Positions 45,145 through 57,640 of a stretch of DNA of 64,000 nt are shown in pieces; the first letter of the stretch is position 1; every line of letters begins with the position of its first letter. The stretch lies in assembly GCA_010015655.1 (NCBI GenBank), contig ML976661.1, positions 40,050 through 104,049 on the forward strand. The letters run 5' to 3'. Source of the stretch: Bimuria novae-zelandiae CBS 107.79 (taxonomy: Eukaryota > Ascomycota > Dothideomycetes > Pleosporales > Didymosphaeriaceae). The notes under the pieces were generated by a model. The model searched no databases and was not told the origin of the DNA. It saw only the letters and a program-made list of their open reading frames with translations. The position numbers and the translations under genes were made by a program.

Positions 45145-45930
45145 ATGCTCATTCCCAAGGCCGATCGCAAGAAGATCCACGAGTCAGTCCTCCTCAGCAA
45201 CAATCAATCACACGGGCGCAATCGAGTCTGGAATATCGCGAGAGATTGTCCACTTGACTATGAGCCTTCCTCTACTCCTCCTGTGTCCGACAATTTAATT
45301 GAGCTTTGCTGACTATTTGCTGCAGGTACCTCTTCCGCGGTTAGTATATTCTCCGCTCGCGCCATGGCTATGGCAAAATATACATGTCTCGTAGCTTTGC
45401 TCTACATATAAGGATAGGCTGACACACGGTCACCACAGAGGGCGTACTCGTCGCAAAGAAGGACTTCAACCTTCCCAAGCACGGAGATATCGACACGAAG
45501 AACCTCTTCGTCATCAAGGCCTGTTAGTAGAATCCTCTGCTCAGCCACAGGGACGCCAGATGTCTAACATCACATAGGCCAGTCTCTTGACTCCCGTGGT
45601 TACGTCAAGACCCGCTTCTCGTGGCAGTACTACTACTACACCCTTACCCCCGAGGGTCTTGACTACCTCCGCGAATGGCTCCACCTCCCCGCTGAGATCG
45701 TTCCCCAGACGCACATCAAGCAGCAGCGCACTCACGCACCTCCGCGCGGCATGCTGGGCGGTGACGACCGTGAGCGCCGTGGTGGCGGCCGCGGTGGACC
45801 CCGTGGTGACCGTGACGGCTACCGACGACGTGATGCTGGCGAGAAGGGTGAGGGTGGTGCCCCCGGTGACTTCAAGCCGGAGTTCCGTGGTGGCTTTGGC
45901 CGTGGCCGTGGTGCTGCGCCTGCTTCTTAG
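45145..45930 (+). CDS. RPS10: 40S ribosomal protein S10 (eS10)
   Basis: Four exons: 45145-45182, 45326-45339 (only 14 nt), 45439-45522 and 45578-45930; 162 aa. Conserved start [13 protein letters not shown], the micro-exon codes for YLFR, then [39 protein letters not shown] and [13 protein letters not shown]. The C-terminal tail is RGG-rich. The first donor is GTCAGT, the second GTTAGT. eS10 sits at the head of the small subunit near the mRNA entry side and is essential. Early intron clustering is typical for fungal ribosomal protein genes. Confidence 0.95.
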
Positions 45931-46561
45931 GGCGAAGCAGTTGCTGACCATACATGGTTTACGGGAATGAAAGAATCATCTGCATGATGGGCTTTTGTTG
46001 GCTTACGCATCACAAAATGGGTTCGGACATGGTTGCTCACGGCGAAATGAAAGGATGATTACTATCAATGTATAGCTCTCGGATTCCCTCCAGGATTGGA
46101 ATGAGTGCGCTTCCCAATGATACCCTGTTTACTGCAAGTGAATCGTCGATTCTTGTGTGAGGTGCTCATTATGTGCTTGTCTTGTGCTGAAGAGTTCTTG
46201 TCCTGGGGAATTAGTTGAGCACTGAACACTATTCCAGGAGACATTAGTACACTATAGTTGATTCAAGTTAATATATGCCGACACTACGCACACGCAGCTA
46301 AGAGATCATTCGAATTGTGCAAACTTTTTTCTAGTCTATCATAGAAGCTTCATCTTGTGAATATCGTGAAGACTCGTCATGCAGCGAATACATGCTCATG
46401 AGAACATCGTAAGCATACCGACGCGAGAATAACCCAGAACCCCCCATCTTTTCCACCCAATCTCATTGCCAGGACCTAAAACTCCTGCACTGATATACCA
46501 TACCATAGATAACCCCAAGTGAACGCCTCTAGGAGCCAAATTCTCCCATCCCAGCACAGAT
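45931..46561. other. Convergent intergenic region, eS10 and RAD7 3' ends
   Basis: 631 bp with 3' regions of both genes; nothing coding or repetitive seen. Confidence 0.5.
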
Positions 46562-48640
46562 CTAAGACATGACCGGGACGATACGATTCATACCCATCGG
46601 GTTCTGCACCTCGCCAAACTCCTCCTGAAAGTCCATGACCACCTGGCCAAACTGCTCAATCGCGTTCTGGGCCCTCGGCGCGCCGATCAAGACAATGTCC
46701 CGCGGCACCACAACATCCTGCACTTCGAAGCACCCAAACGTGACTACCTTCTTGATCTGCGGGCAGCTCCGGAAGATGCCGGCAATAACCTCTGTATCGA
46801 CGACCGGACAGAAACTCAGGTTGATCTCGCGGAGGCACGGCCACGTGTGTTCCGGGGAGAAGATGTGCGCGAACTGTTCGTGGCTGATATGTCGGCAGGA
46901 CGAGACGTCGAGGTATTCGAGCTTCGAGCCCGAGTGCTGCATCAGCGCGTGGAAGCCCGCAGAGCCGAAACCAACGGCGTCCTCTGGCCCGTCTGGGTTC
47001 GAATTGTCGACATCGCGCGTGCTGTTGACGTCGATGTAGCGGAGCGGCGGGTTTGACCAGTCTGAGAAGAGGTTCACGTAGCCGGCATCTGAGCACTCGT
47101 TGTTCTCGCTGAAACGTAGTTTGCTGAGCTGCGTGCAGGTTTTGTGGATGACGTCGAGCAAGTCGTCATTGGGGCCGTCTTCGTTCTCGGGATCGATGAA
47201 GCGTTCTAGGCAGAGGGTGCGCAGGTTAGGACCGACATTTGCGATGAGGTTGACGACACGGTCTCGAGGTATGACTTTCTGGTAACAGAGTGTAAGGTGC
47301 TGTAGCTTCTCGAGACGGGCGATGGCGTCAATGCTGTCGGGTCCGATCTGCTTGCAACGCTCCAGCTTGAGACGCTCAAGGTTGGGACAGAAAGTTGTGA
47401 GCGCTTCTACCGCTTGGTCGTCGAATGCAGCATCAAGCCATTCGAGCTTGAGTGCCCGGAGATCGTGACCACGAGCGATAAAGAGATCTACCCACTTGTC
47501 ATTGGAGACGAGATTAGCGCCCAGAAGTTGGATGTCGACGAGATCTTTAGCCTTCTCGATCATATAGCCCACGTTGCTATCCTTGAACTGGCAGCAGTTG
47601 CGCAGAGACAGCTTCTTCAGGTGCGGAACAATTGCGAAGATTTGGTCATAATCTTCCGTCTCCAGATCTATCACAAGTCAGCGCGATGTGACCTCCAATA
47701 TACAAAATAAGCAACTTACATGCTGCTTCATGAATAGCCACCACGTCCAGATCCGGTTGCAGAAACAATTTGAACGTGTTCGACTTCATTGCGCGCTTCT
47801 TCGAGAAGATCTCGCTCAACTTGTTCATGATCGGCTCTGGCATTTCTCCAAGCTCCTCGATATCGTCGGCGTGCTTCGCCAAGGTATCAATGCACAGCTG
47901 CTGCAGCGTCCTCGCTCCACGGAAAGTCAGTCCGTCGAGGCGATTGCTTTCGATCTTCCGCCGACCCTTGCGCACAGCGGGCTTGCTCGCCTTATCGGTA
48001 GCTTTCGCCTCTTTAGCACTCTCCTTGCCACATTTTGTGCACAGCAAGCCGCCATCTGGGCCAGCCTTGCTGTACGGCGTAACGGTGAAGCGCTTGTCGC
48101 AGACCTCGCAGTTCTCCAGTTGTCCAGGCAGCGGCCCAGCCTTCTTGTACATGTCCATAACATCATCGTAGTCTGAACCGTCGTCTGAGCCCTTATTCTT
48201 CTTCTTAGCATTCTTCTTCGCAGCTTTGCCCTTCTTTATCTTCGCGATGGCCTCCTCCTGGTTGCGCTTGCGCTTGCGGGTCCGCTCGGCTGCCATCGCC
48301 GAAGATTCAGCCTGCAGGTCTTCCTCGTCGTTCGCAATCGATGGTCCTTCGCCATTGTCTTCGGCTTCTCCATTTTCGGCGGCTTCGGCTTCGGCCTGCT
48401 GTTGGCGCTGGCGGTAAGAATCGCGAATCTCCTGCGCAGAGATGTTGTTTGCCTTCAGGACTCAGAGTGTTTCTCAAATGCCAAGTTCACGACAAAGGAC
48501 ACTCACTGCTAGAAAGTCTGTCAGCGCAGAGTGAGGGCCACGAATGCCTGCGGCCCTTCCACCTCCCCTTCCTCGCCGTCCAGACCTAAAGCCGGGTTTA
48601 GCCTTTCCATCAGCACAAGAGCAGTCAGAGCCTACATATT
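46562..48640 (-). CDS. RAD7: Nucleotide-excision repair protein Rad7 (LRR)
   Basis: Exons 46562-47667, 47720-48452 and a first exon ending at 48507 whose start is unresolved (upper limit given is approximate). Introns 52 and 54 nt. The N-terminal GIRGPHSALTDFLA-ANNISAQEIRDSY is the Rad7 hallmark. A Lys-rich stretch and a CEVC...CTKC zinc-finger-like motif follow, then LDGLTFRGARTLQQLC and leucine-rich repeats (LKKLSLRNCCQF, LERLKLERCKQIG, LEYLDVSSCRHIS). Rad7 with Rad16 and Abf1/Elc1 forms the global-genome NER complex recognising lesions in silent chromatin. No in-frame ATG lies between the upstream stop and the conserved start of exon 1; an unseen upstream exon, a frameshift or a sequencing error is possible. 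Confidence 0.88.
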
Positions 48641-49104
48641 GTCTAATCTGTAGTACGGGCGAAGCGAATTTAAAAGGGTCTATATGCGAGCGGGTTGCGC
48701 TGGGCGTAAAAATAGGAGAGCGACAGGAGAGTGGCGAAAACCGCGGGGTGCATTTACAAAATGTGCAGTCGCGTTCGTGGCTTAGCGCGTGCGCGCAGTC
48801 ACGTGGTGGCAATTAATTCATAAATGTTCAAATTCACAGCGCAGCGTTAGAGTTTTTATGTCCACACAGCCATTTCATATGTGCGTATGTGTTACTACGG
48901 TACAAATTAGCGAGTTTGTGATGATTTTGTAACTGGTTCGAGGCTGACTTTACGGATGTAGCCGCTGCTATACGTCTGACCTAATGTGCAACCTTCAGCC
49001 TCGTCGCTGTTCCTGGCGCCCCACGATATCTAACTCTTCATCTCCAATCTTCACAGTCGACTTTGGTCTAATCTATCAGTGACTAGGAATTCTTCGCTTA
49101 CAAT
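48641..49104. other. Divergent intergenic region, RAD7 and HET relic
   Basis: Upstream DNA of RAD7 (-) and of the HET relic (+). It may contain an unrecognised first exon of RAD7. Nothing else seen. Confidence 0.45.
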
Positions 49105-50553
49105 ATGACGCAACTATGTAACGAATGTTTGGAACTCACTCGGTTGATAGCAGATCCCGAGAGTTGGAGGTCGCATAAACTTACGAGAGAAACTGCGATC
49201 AGCGATACATGAATAAGATGTCGGTTTTGCCGCCTATTCTCTGAGAATCTGCCGAGTGCCTACCATACAGCGGTCCCGTTGTTCATTGATGTGTGGAATC
49301 GACCATCACATGGCATGCCCGAAGGGGAAGATGCGTTTGGCATGACGCGCCCGGGGTTTTCTTTCTTAGATGAAGGCAGAAGTGCTGGAAATGCCATCTT
49401 GCACTTAGCTCTGTGGGCAAACAAGGGTTTGTGTTCCTCCAGCTTCCTTTTTCAAGAGTCTTTGTTTTGAGTTAACGTTGCAATAGGCAGTCCTGCATCT
49501 GCAGTGTTCGTCACCCGACCAGCTATTCTGGATAGGCTAGTAGACACCACCGGATTAGTACGTGACTGGCTGTCTCGTTGCACTTTGGCTCACGATGCAT
49601 GCTCTGGCTCGGAGGCAGTTGAAATGCCTACGCGCCTTCTGAGGATAGCTGGAGATCTGAACAGCCCTTCCGTCACACTCGTCGAATGTAATGGTATGCG
49701 TGGAATCTACCGTGCTCTAAACTATTGTTGGGGTCCACCCGATAAGCGTCCCCTGGCTATAAAGATCGAAAACATCCGCCAACATCTTTCGGTTATCCCT
49801 TTTGAAAAGCTTCCGAGAACCTTTCGTGACGCAGAACTTCTAGTGAGAAGCCTAGAGATAGGCTTTCTATGGATTGATTCGCTCTGCATCATCCAAGACG
49901 ACAAGGATGAATGGACTTCAGAAGCACAAAAGATGTCGATGATATACAGTAACGCGGTGCTGGTGATTGCTGCTGCCGGCGCTCGAGATTCAACTGAAGG
50001 CCTATTCATCGCGGATCGACCCCTGGCAAAGTCCGTCAGGGCTCCTCATTTAGGCCCGGGCAGTGTGATTAGTGGTTTTTTCAACATGGCATTGCTTCTA
50101 TCCGGTAGTATTTTGCCAGGGAAAGGTCCACTAAGCTGCAGGGCTTGGGTTTTCAAGAATGGCGCCTGGCTCGAAGACTTGTATTCTTCATGCCAGGTGG
50201 ACTGTCATGGAGATGCAACAAGATCAGTGAAGATGAACGAGGAAATAACTCTCGTTTCTACCCGATCTGGGTCCGAAATAGCAACTGGTACAAGCTATTG
50301 GAGGAGTATACCAGTAAAGAGCTGACCTATCCTACCGATCGACTGCACGCTATAAGAGGAATCGTGACAGCGGCGGACGATAATCGACTGGCCTGTTTCT
50401 CCTACGAGAACGGAATGTGGAGCGACCAAATGCTTGAGCAAGTGTTATGGACGCGGGTTGAGCCAGCGCGTACTCCAAAATTCTCTGAAACTACCTACGC
50501 GGAGTTGGGTCGCTACTGAAGGCGCCAAACGTTCGCCCATGCATACAAGGTGA
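49105..50553 (+). pseudogene. HET-domain (heterokaryon incompatibility) gene, broken
   Basis: From ATG 49105 (MTQLCNECLELTRLI) an in-frame TGA occurs at 49210-49212, directly before the RCRFCRLF that is typical of HET proteins. Exon 1 then reaches 49426 and splices over a 60-nt intron to 49487. The HET domain follows: YRALNYCWG, LPRTFRDAELLVRSLEIGFLWIDSLCIIQDDKDEW (49809-49908) and MSMIYSNAVLVIAAAGA. Near 50152 a T run is one base short, so WVF-QEW continues in the next frame (to 50519). A further shift near 50500 is needed to reach SWVATEGA. One nonsense and two frame breaks indicate a dead gene; assembly errors could explain single breaks but hardly all three. Confidence 0.85.
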
Positions 50554-51440
50554 AAGGCAAGGAAGCTGCCGAGTTCGAGATAGGCTAGAATCTCCTAGTT
50601 CTGCACATCAGCGCTACACGTTCGTTATACGCAACAGTTCAACTTTCTTCCTTCATCCATCAACACCATGCTCGTCCTCCACCACTCGCTCTCAACTTTC
50701 ACACTTAGATCCGCACCCACTCCCTATTCCCCAAGAATTGCCTAACCAAAAAATCCAAAAACGTTACCAACGCAACCGAGCTCCTGTATAAACCAGCACA
50801 CCTTCCGATCAAACCTTAATAAAAATCCATCTTTCACTCTCCTGTTCCGTCATACCACGGAGCACCCATACTTTCGCTTTGGAAAGGCTTGATGCTTTCA
50901 TTGAAGGCCTTGTAAGAGGATCGTGTCTTGATGGCCGATATGAGTGTCTATCTTCCACAAACGCTACAGTTCACACCCCAGCCACTTGCCTGGGCTAACA
51001 TTTCGTACCGCACCGAGTATTTCTAGCGCATTGGTAGCCCACCGTAAGTGAACTCAAAGCACCAGACGAACGCGTACACATGTCGCTCCGCAACTATCTT
51101 ACCAAAGACGTCCAGCCCATCATGGCCAGGCCCGACAGAAGTTAGCCACAAGAGGAGACGCCACATACAAACACACCATACAAACCTCACAGCACATTTC
51201 AGAGAGAAGCCACTATAGTACAAAATGGATTACAATTTTATCTATCCTGCATTGAAAAGCATAAACCCCGACCCGCAACCTGAAAGAGACCAGTAAATCC
51301 GCAGACCTGCCCCATCACCTCATTTCTGAGCGTTGCACGGGAACAGGTCCCGGGATTGAAAATGCCCACTGTCGAGCAAAAAAGATCTTAATAAAACATA
51401 GAGAAAATAAAAAAGAGCATGAATGAACTCAATGCCACGT
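50554..51440. other. Intergenic region downstream of HET relic and Stc1 gene
   Basis: 887 bp, convergent 3' regions. No open frame with family similarity. The remainder of the HET C terminus is not recognisable here. Confidence 0.5.
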
Positions 51441-52580
51441 TCACAATTCGCCGTCACTGTCGTCGTCTTCGTCACTAGCACCGTCCTCGTCAGACTCCTC
51501 GTCGGAGGACCAGCTCTGATTCTCCTTCATCTCCGGTTTCTATCAACAATTAGTGGATAGGAAATCAAAACGTAAACTCCACCACATACGTAAGCCTTGA
51601 TCTTGGCGAAGGTGCCGTTTGCGCTCATGGTGATGGAGTCCTCGGACCGTTCAGCGACACTCGAGGCAAAGGAATGCTGAGAGCCAGACACAGAGCGGGG
51701 CGCGCCAGGCCAGCCGTAGTTGTTAGGGTTGAAACCGCGGGAGCTGGTGTTTGAGATGGTCGGGGTCGTCTGGGAACGGCCAGACGGCGTGTGCCAGGAG
51801 CGGCTCTCGACCGTTTGCCAGCCATCATTGTGGGACGACTGGCTGCCACGGTCGAACTCCGCCCCGATCAACGTGTCCACCTGAGAAGATTCAGTGATAG
51901 AGAGCTTGCGGGTGAAGCCTTCGCTGAGACAAACGCCGCCGTCCGTGCCGCTGTCTCCCTCGTCTTCGTCCCAGTCCGTGGTCTGTTCGCGTCAGTCGTG
52001 TTTCATACTCTGAACGAGACTTGGTCGCTTACCGTATCAGACGTCTGGGAGACATCGAAGACAGACGGTTGCCACTCGGGCTCAGTCCTGAAGGCTCTGC
52101 TGCGATTGTCCGCGTCGTAGTCTTTATCGCTGACAGGGTCCACACTCAGACGCTTCTCAGTGCATTGGAAGCATTCTGAGGAATCGATCTTCTTCCGCTG
52201 GCTCTTCGCGAAAGCTTCAAGGCCCTTCCACACGGAGCACACGGAGCACAGAATTTCCACTGGCTGCTGTCCCGTGCAGGGCATGCACTTTATTTTGTAG
52301 CGAGCAGACTGGCCCTCGTTTTTGATCTTGTAACGCGCATCGGTGAGCTGCTTGTTGGAGAAGGCATTATGGCCTTTGTACTTGTTGCAGCGGTCGCACT
52401 TGAGTCTACAACTGGTTAACGACGAGCGGTTGAGAGAGACTCTGGGAACTTACTTGGCAGGAATGCGGACGCCCTCCAGCCTACTACACGGTCAGCGCGA
52501 GAGAATCATTGAGAAGGCATTGGGGTGCTAGCTCACGCTCTCATGACTGCGGGGTCGTAGACCTGATTGTGGCGGGGCAT
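51441..52580 (-). CDS. Stc1-domain protein
   Basis: Five exons: 52537-52580, 52454-52480 (27 nt), 52033-52405, 51590-51982 and 51441-51539; 311 aa, introns 48-56 nt with good sites. Residues ~24-105 form an Stc1 zinc domain with paired cysteines: LKCDRCNKYKGHNAFS, YKIKCMPCTGQQ, ILCSVCSVWKGLEAFAKSQR and SECFQC. The rest is disordered, Ser/Gly-rich, and ends in a strongly acidic tail (EDGASDEDDDSDGEL). In fission yeast Stc1 links Argonaute (RITS) to the CLRC H3K9 methyltransferase; Pezizomycotina have several Stc1-domain proteins whose roles are mostly unknown, so I do not assign the gene name. Confidence 0.85.
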
Positions 52581-54093
52581 GGTGGATGATCGCTGACGAG
52601 ATGGAGATGTTGGTGGGCGAAGTGTAATAAGCAAGGTTTCGGTGGACCTGGTATAATGAAGAAATCCGTGGATAGGTGCAGCTGCGGTCGACTGGGTCCT
52701 TGGGCTGCGTCAGGTCTGTTGGGGTACGAGAAGAGGAGATGGCGTGGTGACAGTTTTAAGGTACCAGAAGCTGGCCCAGGAATTGGTGTTGAAGTGATAG
52801 AGCAAATGGAAGCTGCAGCCAATTCTCACTGGCTGCAATCACTGCGGGTGTGGATTGGGCGCGGATCAGGAATTGTTGAAGCGGGCCGAGGGTCGCACGA
52901 TGAGGCAAAAGAGGTTGAAGTATCAGATATAGCCGAAGTGGAAGAGAAGATGTAGCAAGCGTAGTGGACAAGAGATTGGAGGAGAGAAGGAGTACTTGTG
53001 GACGGTGGGATGGCTTGAGCCGTGTTGGTCCATCCTTCCCTCCGTTTGTAATGGAAAGTCGCACCGCCTTATCTAACGTCGAGGTAAGAGCAATTGGTGA
53101 TAGCTTCGACCGCGATGTTTGATAGTCTACCATATGCTTTTGATAATGTTCGACATCTATTGGTCGAGCGAGGCAGGATCGGTTCTACAAGGTCTCGGCA
53201 GGGCCCAGCACGCGAAAGACCTGATACAAGAGCACCAACAGAATACGTGAGAGTAGACACACTTTGTATCCAGTGGACTACGTTTAGAAGGTATAGTGCT
53301 CGAAGATATTCCTAGGTAGTCAAGGCAACGAGCCTGTCTTCCTGCCCAGGTGGATGAAGGACGATAGATCGGGCTCCAAAGCTCTTACCGCCACAGCGAA
53401 CCTACGCGGTGCATAGAGAAGATGTTCTGCTCTTGGGATTACGCTACTCTCATTGTGCCATGATCTCCGGAACATTTCGTCAAGATTGCTGCGATGTCCC
53501 GATGGAGACGGGTTCGACTGCTCTCAATAGAGCGCCTGGAGTTAAATTAGGGGACTCTGGGGATCGAGGGTTGCCCACGAAGGGGGCTGTGGGTATTACG
53601 ATGGCGTCGACATGACACTTAGACGTTTGGAGAAGACATAGAACACAAATCTACCAGTCCCACAGCAAAGCGTGGGAAAGCGCGGGTACCGCTAAAGCCG
53701 GCACCCATCCGCAGCCCTACGGCCGGGCGCGGCGAAGACCCTGGGTTGGAAAATTGGGGAACGTGGTGCTTGCGTTCGCCGCACGAGCTGCAGCGGCCTG
53801 TGTCAGCCAAAAAAAGTTGTTTCGTTGACCCGAGCCAGGCTTCCAAGGCTTATATCCTCTCCCTTTCTCGTTCCTATTCTGCTTACACTCTCCACTCAAT
53901 CTTTTCTTTTTCCGTGGAAGAGCGCGTTCTGCGCAGTAAATACCCTGAGAGCGCAAGCAGCTAGACGAGATTACCACCTATCGATAGCGGCTGCCCCTCC
54001 AAAAAATTCCATTTCCCTTCCTCCCGCTGAAATCTCTCACGCACTTTTTCGCAGACGGACGTCGACCGCTCACACTTCCTCGTACGCGCGGGC
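52581..54093. promoter_or_regulatory. Divergent upstream region, Stc1-domain gene / eEF3
   Basis: 1.5 kb. The eEF3-proximal 250 bp (53850-54093) is pyrimidine-rich (CTCTCCCTTTCTCGTTCC, CTTTTCTTTTTCC), typical of highly expressed fungal genes. Short frames at 52656-52955 and elsewhere lack recognisable similarity. Confidence 0.5.
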
Positions 54094-57000
54094 ATGCCCC
54101 ATTCCGAGTCGCCGCCCATGGCCCCCGCGATCGTCGTGAACAAGTCCGGCGACGCTCCTGCGCCGTCGCACGAAGATGTCGCCGCCGTGCTCACTAGCAT
54201 ATTCACCGCGAAGATGTCGCACAGCTCGGTAGAAGCCGCGTATGCCCTCTGTACGCTGCTGCAGAACTCGGTCGGCTTCCGCGGCCTCAAGAGCTACGGC
54301 ATCCTCGACGAGATCAAGAAGGCCGCCGGCGACAAGAAGAACCCTGGCAGACGCGAGGGTGCTATGAATGCGCTGGGTGCACTTTTCGAGAAGTTGCCGC
54401 CCGCACAAAGGCTGACCGAGGTGATTTTCCTCATCCAAGAGGATGGCACCGCAGCACTGGCTCTGGACGCTTTGTCCGACAAGACAGGAACCGTGAGGGA
54501 GAGTGCCCAGTATGCACTCGATTCCTTGTTCAACAATCTGAGTGCCGAGGCAAAGGTCTTTGGCCTGCTTCCGGTGCTGATGAAGTATCTCGGAAAGAAG
54601 TCCGGCAAGTGGCAGGGTGCTGTGGGCGCCCTGGAGTTGATCGGGAGAATGGCCGACAAGGCGAAGATGGGCATGGAGAGCTTCGAGGTGGAAAAAGAAA
54701 AGGACATTCTGAGAGAAGCCATGGGCAAGAAGCTGGCGAGGCTGATTCCCGTCGTTGAGGGCGGCATGCACGACCTCAAGAGCGAGGTACGAGCAACTCA
54801 GATCTAACTGCGTGATGGCACTAACAATTTCCCAGGTCGCGAAACAAGCCTTGAAGACCATGAACAGCCTCACCACGCTTCTGCAAAACGACGATATTGC
54901 CCCGCGGATACCGCTGCTCGTAAAGTCGATCGAAGACCCCTCGACGCAGAGTTTACAGAAAGCGATCCACGCTCTTTCGCAGACCACGTTCGTCGCTATC
55001 GTCACCTCGCCTGTTCTCGCCATGGTCACTCCGCTGCTCGAGCGATCGTTGAATAACCCTGGCACATCGCAAGAAGTCCTCCGCCAAACGGTCGTCGTGG
55101 TGGGCAACTTGACGAAGCTTGTGCACGACCCTATTGAGGCCCGCACTTTCTTGCCGAAGCTTCAACCTGGTGTCAAGAACGTCAAAGATCGTGCCTCTTT
55201 GCCCGAGGTGCGAGAGATTGCCTCCGTCGCATTGGACGTCATGGACAAGGCCATGGCCGACCAGGACGGCAACATCGCCCTTGGTGCTATCGACCGCACA
55301 CATCCCGAGGATATCCAAAAGCTCATTGATCAGCAGATCAAGGCTGTCGGTAATATCTCCATGTTTCCTGGGGACGCTGAACTCTGGGGTCTCGCTAAAC
55401 AATACATCTCGGACATGGTTGCTGAGGTCGTCAACGAGCGGGAACTGAACCGTGTTCCACAGCTGATAGCGCCTTACCTTGCGCCACTGATGGACCCTGG
55501 AGATGCGGAAAAGGTTGCCGAAGCGGTCCATCAGTTCTACGTAAAAGAGGATCACCGCAAGTTTGGACAGCCGATCAAGGAAGATGACGGTGAAGTCGAG
55601 GTCGTCAATGCCACCTTCTCTCTGGGCTACGGAGGAATGCTTCTTTTGTCGCATACTAACCTACGATTACTCAAGGGGCATAGGTACGGCCTTTGTGGTC
55701 GCAACGGTGCGGGTAAATCCACTCTCATGCGCAGCATTGCCAATGGCAAGCTCGAGGGGTTCCCGCCCCAGGACGAAGTCAAGACCTGCTTTGTCGAACA
55801 CAACCAAGGTGAAGATGCCGACCTGAGCATTCTTGAGTACATCGTTCGGGATCCACGCTTCGCCGACGAGAGCAGGGAACGCATCGCCGAAGTTTTGGAG
55901 GAAGTCGGCTTCACATCAGGGCCTGAGGGAAGGCAGTCCCACAAGGTGGGCTCGCTATCTGGTGGATGGAAGATGAAGCTTGCTTTGGCTCGCGCCATGC
56001 TCATGCGAGCTGACGTTCTTCTGCTGGACGAACCGACTAACCACTTGGACGTTGCCAACATTGCCTGGTTACAAGAGTACCTCAAGAAGCACACCGAGAT
56101 CACAAGCTTGATCGTCTCTCACGATTCTGCATTCTTGGACGAGGTTTGCACAGACATCTACCACTACGAACAAAAGAAACTGGTGCATTACCGTGGCAAC
56201 CTCGCGGCCTTTGTCAAGGTCAAGCCCGAGGGAAAGAGCTATTACACTCTTTCGGCGTCTCAAGTACAGTTCAAGTTCCCTCCTCCTGGCATCCTTAGCG
56301 GTGTTAAGTCGAACACTCGCTCGATTCTGCGCATGACCAACTGCAGTTACACGTATCCGGGTGCCTCGAAGCCGTCCTTGCACGATATTTCCTGCAATCT
56401 ATCCCTCTCCTCCCGTGTTGCCATCATCGGAGCCAACGGTGCCGGCAAATCGACTCTTATCAAACTCCTCACTGGTGAAACGATACCTCAGACGGGTAAG
56501 GTGGAGAAGCACCCGAATTTGCGTATCGGTTACATCAAGCAGCATGCTTTGGAGCACGTTGAGATGCACTTGGAGAAGACGCCCAACCAGTATCTCCAGT
56601 GGCGTTACGCCAACGGTGACGATCGTGAGGTGCTTATGAAACAAACTCGCGTGCTCACACCAGAAGATAAGGCTCAGATGGAGAAGCCTGTCGACTTGGG
56701 CGACGGAAAGGGACCGCGCAAAATCGAAGCCCTGATCGGTCGCCAGAAGTACAAAAAGAGTTTCCAGTATGAGGTCAAGTGGCTTAATATGTTGCCCAAG
56801 TTCAACACTATGGTCTCCCGAGAGACTCTTTCAGATCTGGGTTTCCAGAAGTTGATACAGGAGTTCGACGACCACGAATCGTCTCGCGAAGGTCTGGGAT
56901 ATCGCGTTTTGGAACCCAAGGTTATCTCGAAGCACTTTGAAGATCTAGGTCTGGACCCCGAAATCGCCAATCACAACGAGATATCTGGTCTTTCTGGAGG

Positions 57001-57640
57001 ACAGAAAGTCAAGGTCGTACTTGGTAAGTCTTCAGTGGTCAGTATGTATGCTCGCTGTTGCTAATATGATTGTAGCGGGTGCTATGTGGAACAACCCACA
57101 TTTGCTCGTGCTTGACGAACCCACCAATTTCTTAGATCGCGACTCTCTCGGCGGCCTAGCCGTCGCTATCCGTGACTACAAGGGCGGCGTTATCATGATC
57201 TCCCATAACGAAGAGTTTGTTGGCGCGCTTTGTCCCGAGCAGTGGCACGTCGCCGATGGACGTGTCGCGCACAAGGGACATCTTGCCGTCTCTATGGACC
57301 GCTTTGAGGACTCGCGGCCCGGGTCAAGCGTTGCTTCTTCCAATGTCAGCTCTGCCGTCCCTAGCACGGTACCCAGTGCTGCAGGAACACCCGTCATGAG
57401 TGACGCGGAAGGGAACAAAGACGACATGAAGTTCCGTGCACGCAAGAAGAAGAAGATGACGAAGAAGGAAAAGAAAGAACAGGAAGTGCGTAGGCGTTTG
57501 AGGCATATCGAATGGTTGAACAGCCCCAAGGTACGAACTGCTCCCGCGGGAATTGTGATTGCACGACTTCAGAATATGTCACTAACGCCACGCAGGGTAC
57601 ACCGCACCCGCCGAACACGGACGACGAGGCCGATGAGTAA
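54094..57640 (+). CDS. YEF3: Translation elongation factor 3 (eEF3)
   Basis: Four exons: 54094-54786, 54836-57023, 57076-57530 and 57596-57640 (introns 49, 52, 65 nt), 1126 aa. A second in-frame ATG at 54118 (MAPAIVV) is an alternative start. HEAT-repeat N terminus (~30-330), then two ABC ATPase domains: Walker A GRNGAGKST (~519) with LSGGWKMKLALAR and LLLDEPTNHLD, and GANGAGKST (~762) with LSGGQKVKVVLAGAMW and VLDEPTNFLD. A chromodomain-like insertion (~859-925, YKKSFQYEVKWLN) sits inside ABC2. The Lys-rich tail (RARKKKKMTKKEKKEQE) binds ribosomes. eEF3 is a fungal-specific factor that promotes E-site tRNA release and translocation. The last exon codes for only 14 residues. Confidence 0.96.

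Noticed and set aside
41665..48640. Functional cluster of RFC5, SDE2 and RAD7
   Set aside because: Genome-maintenance genes are interrupted by a ribosomal protein gene and lie in mixed orientations; proximity is most likely chance.
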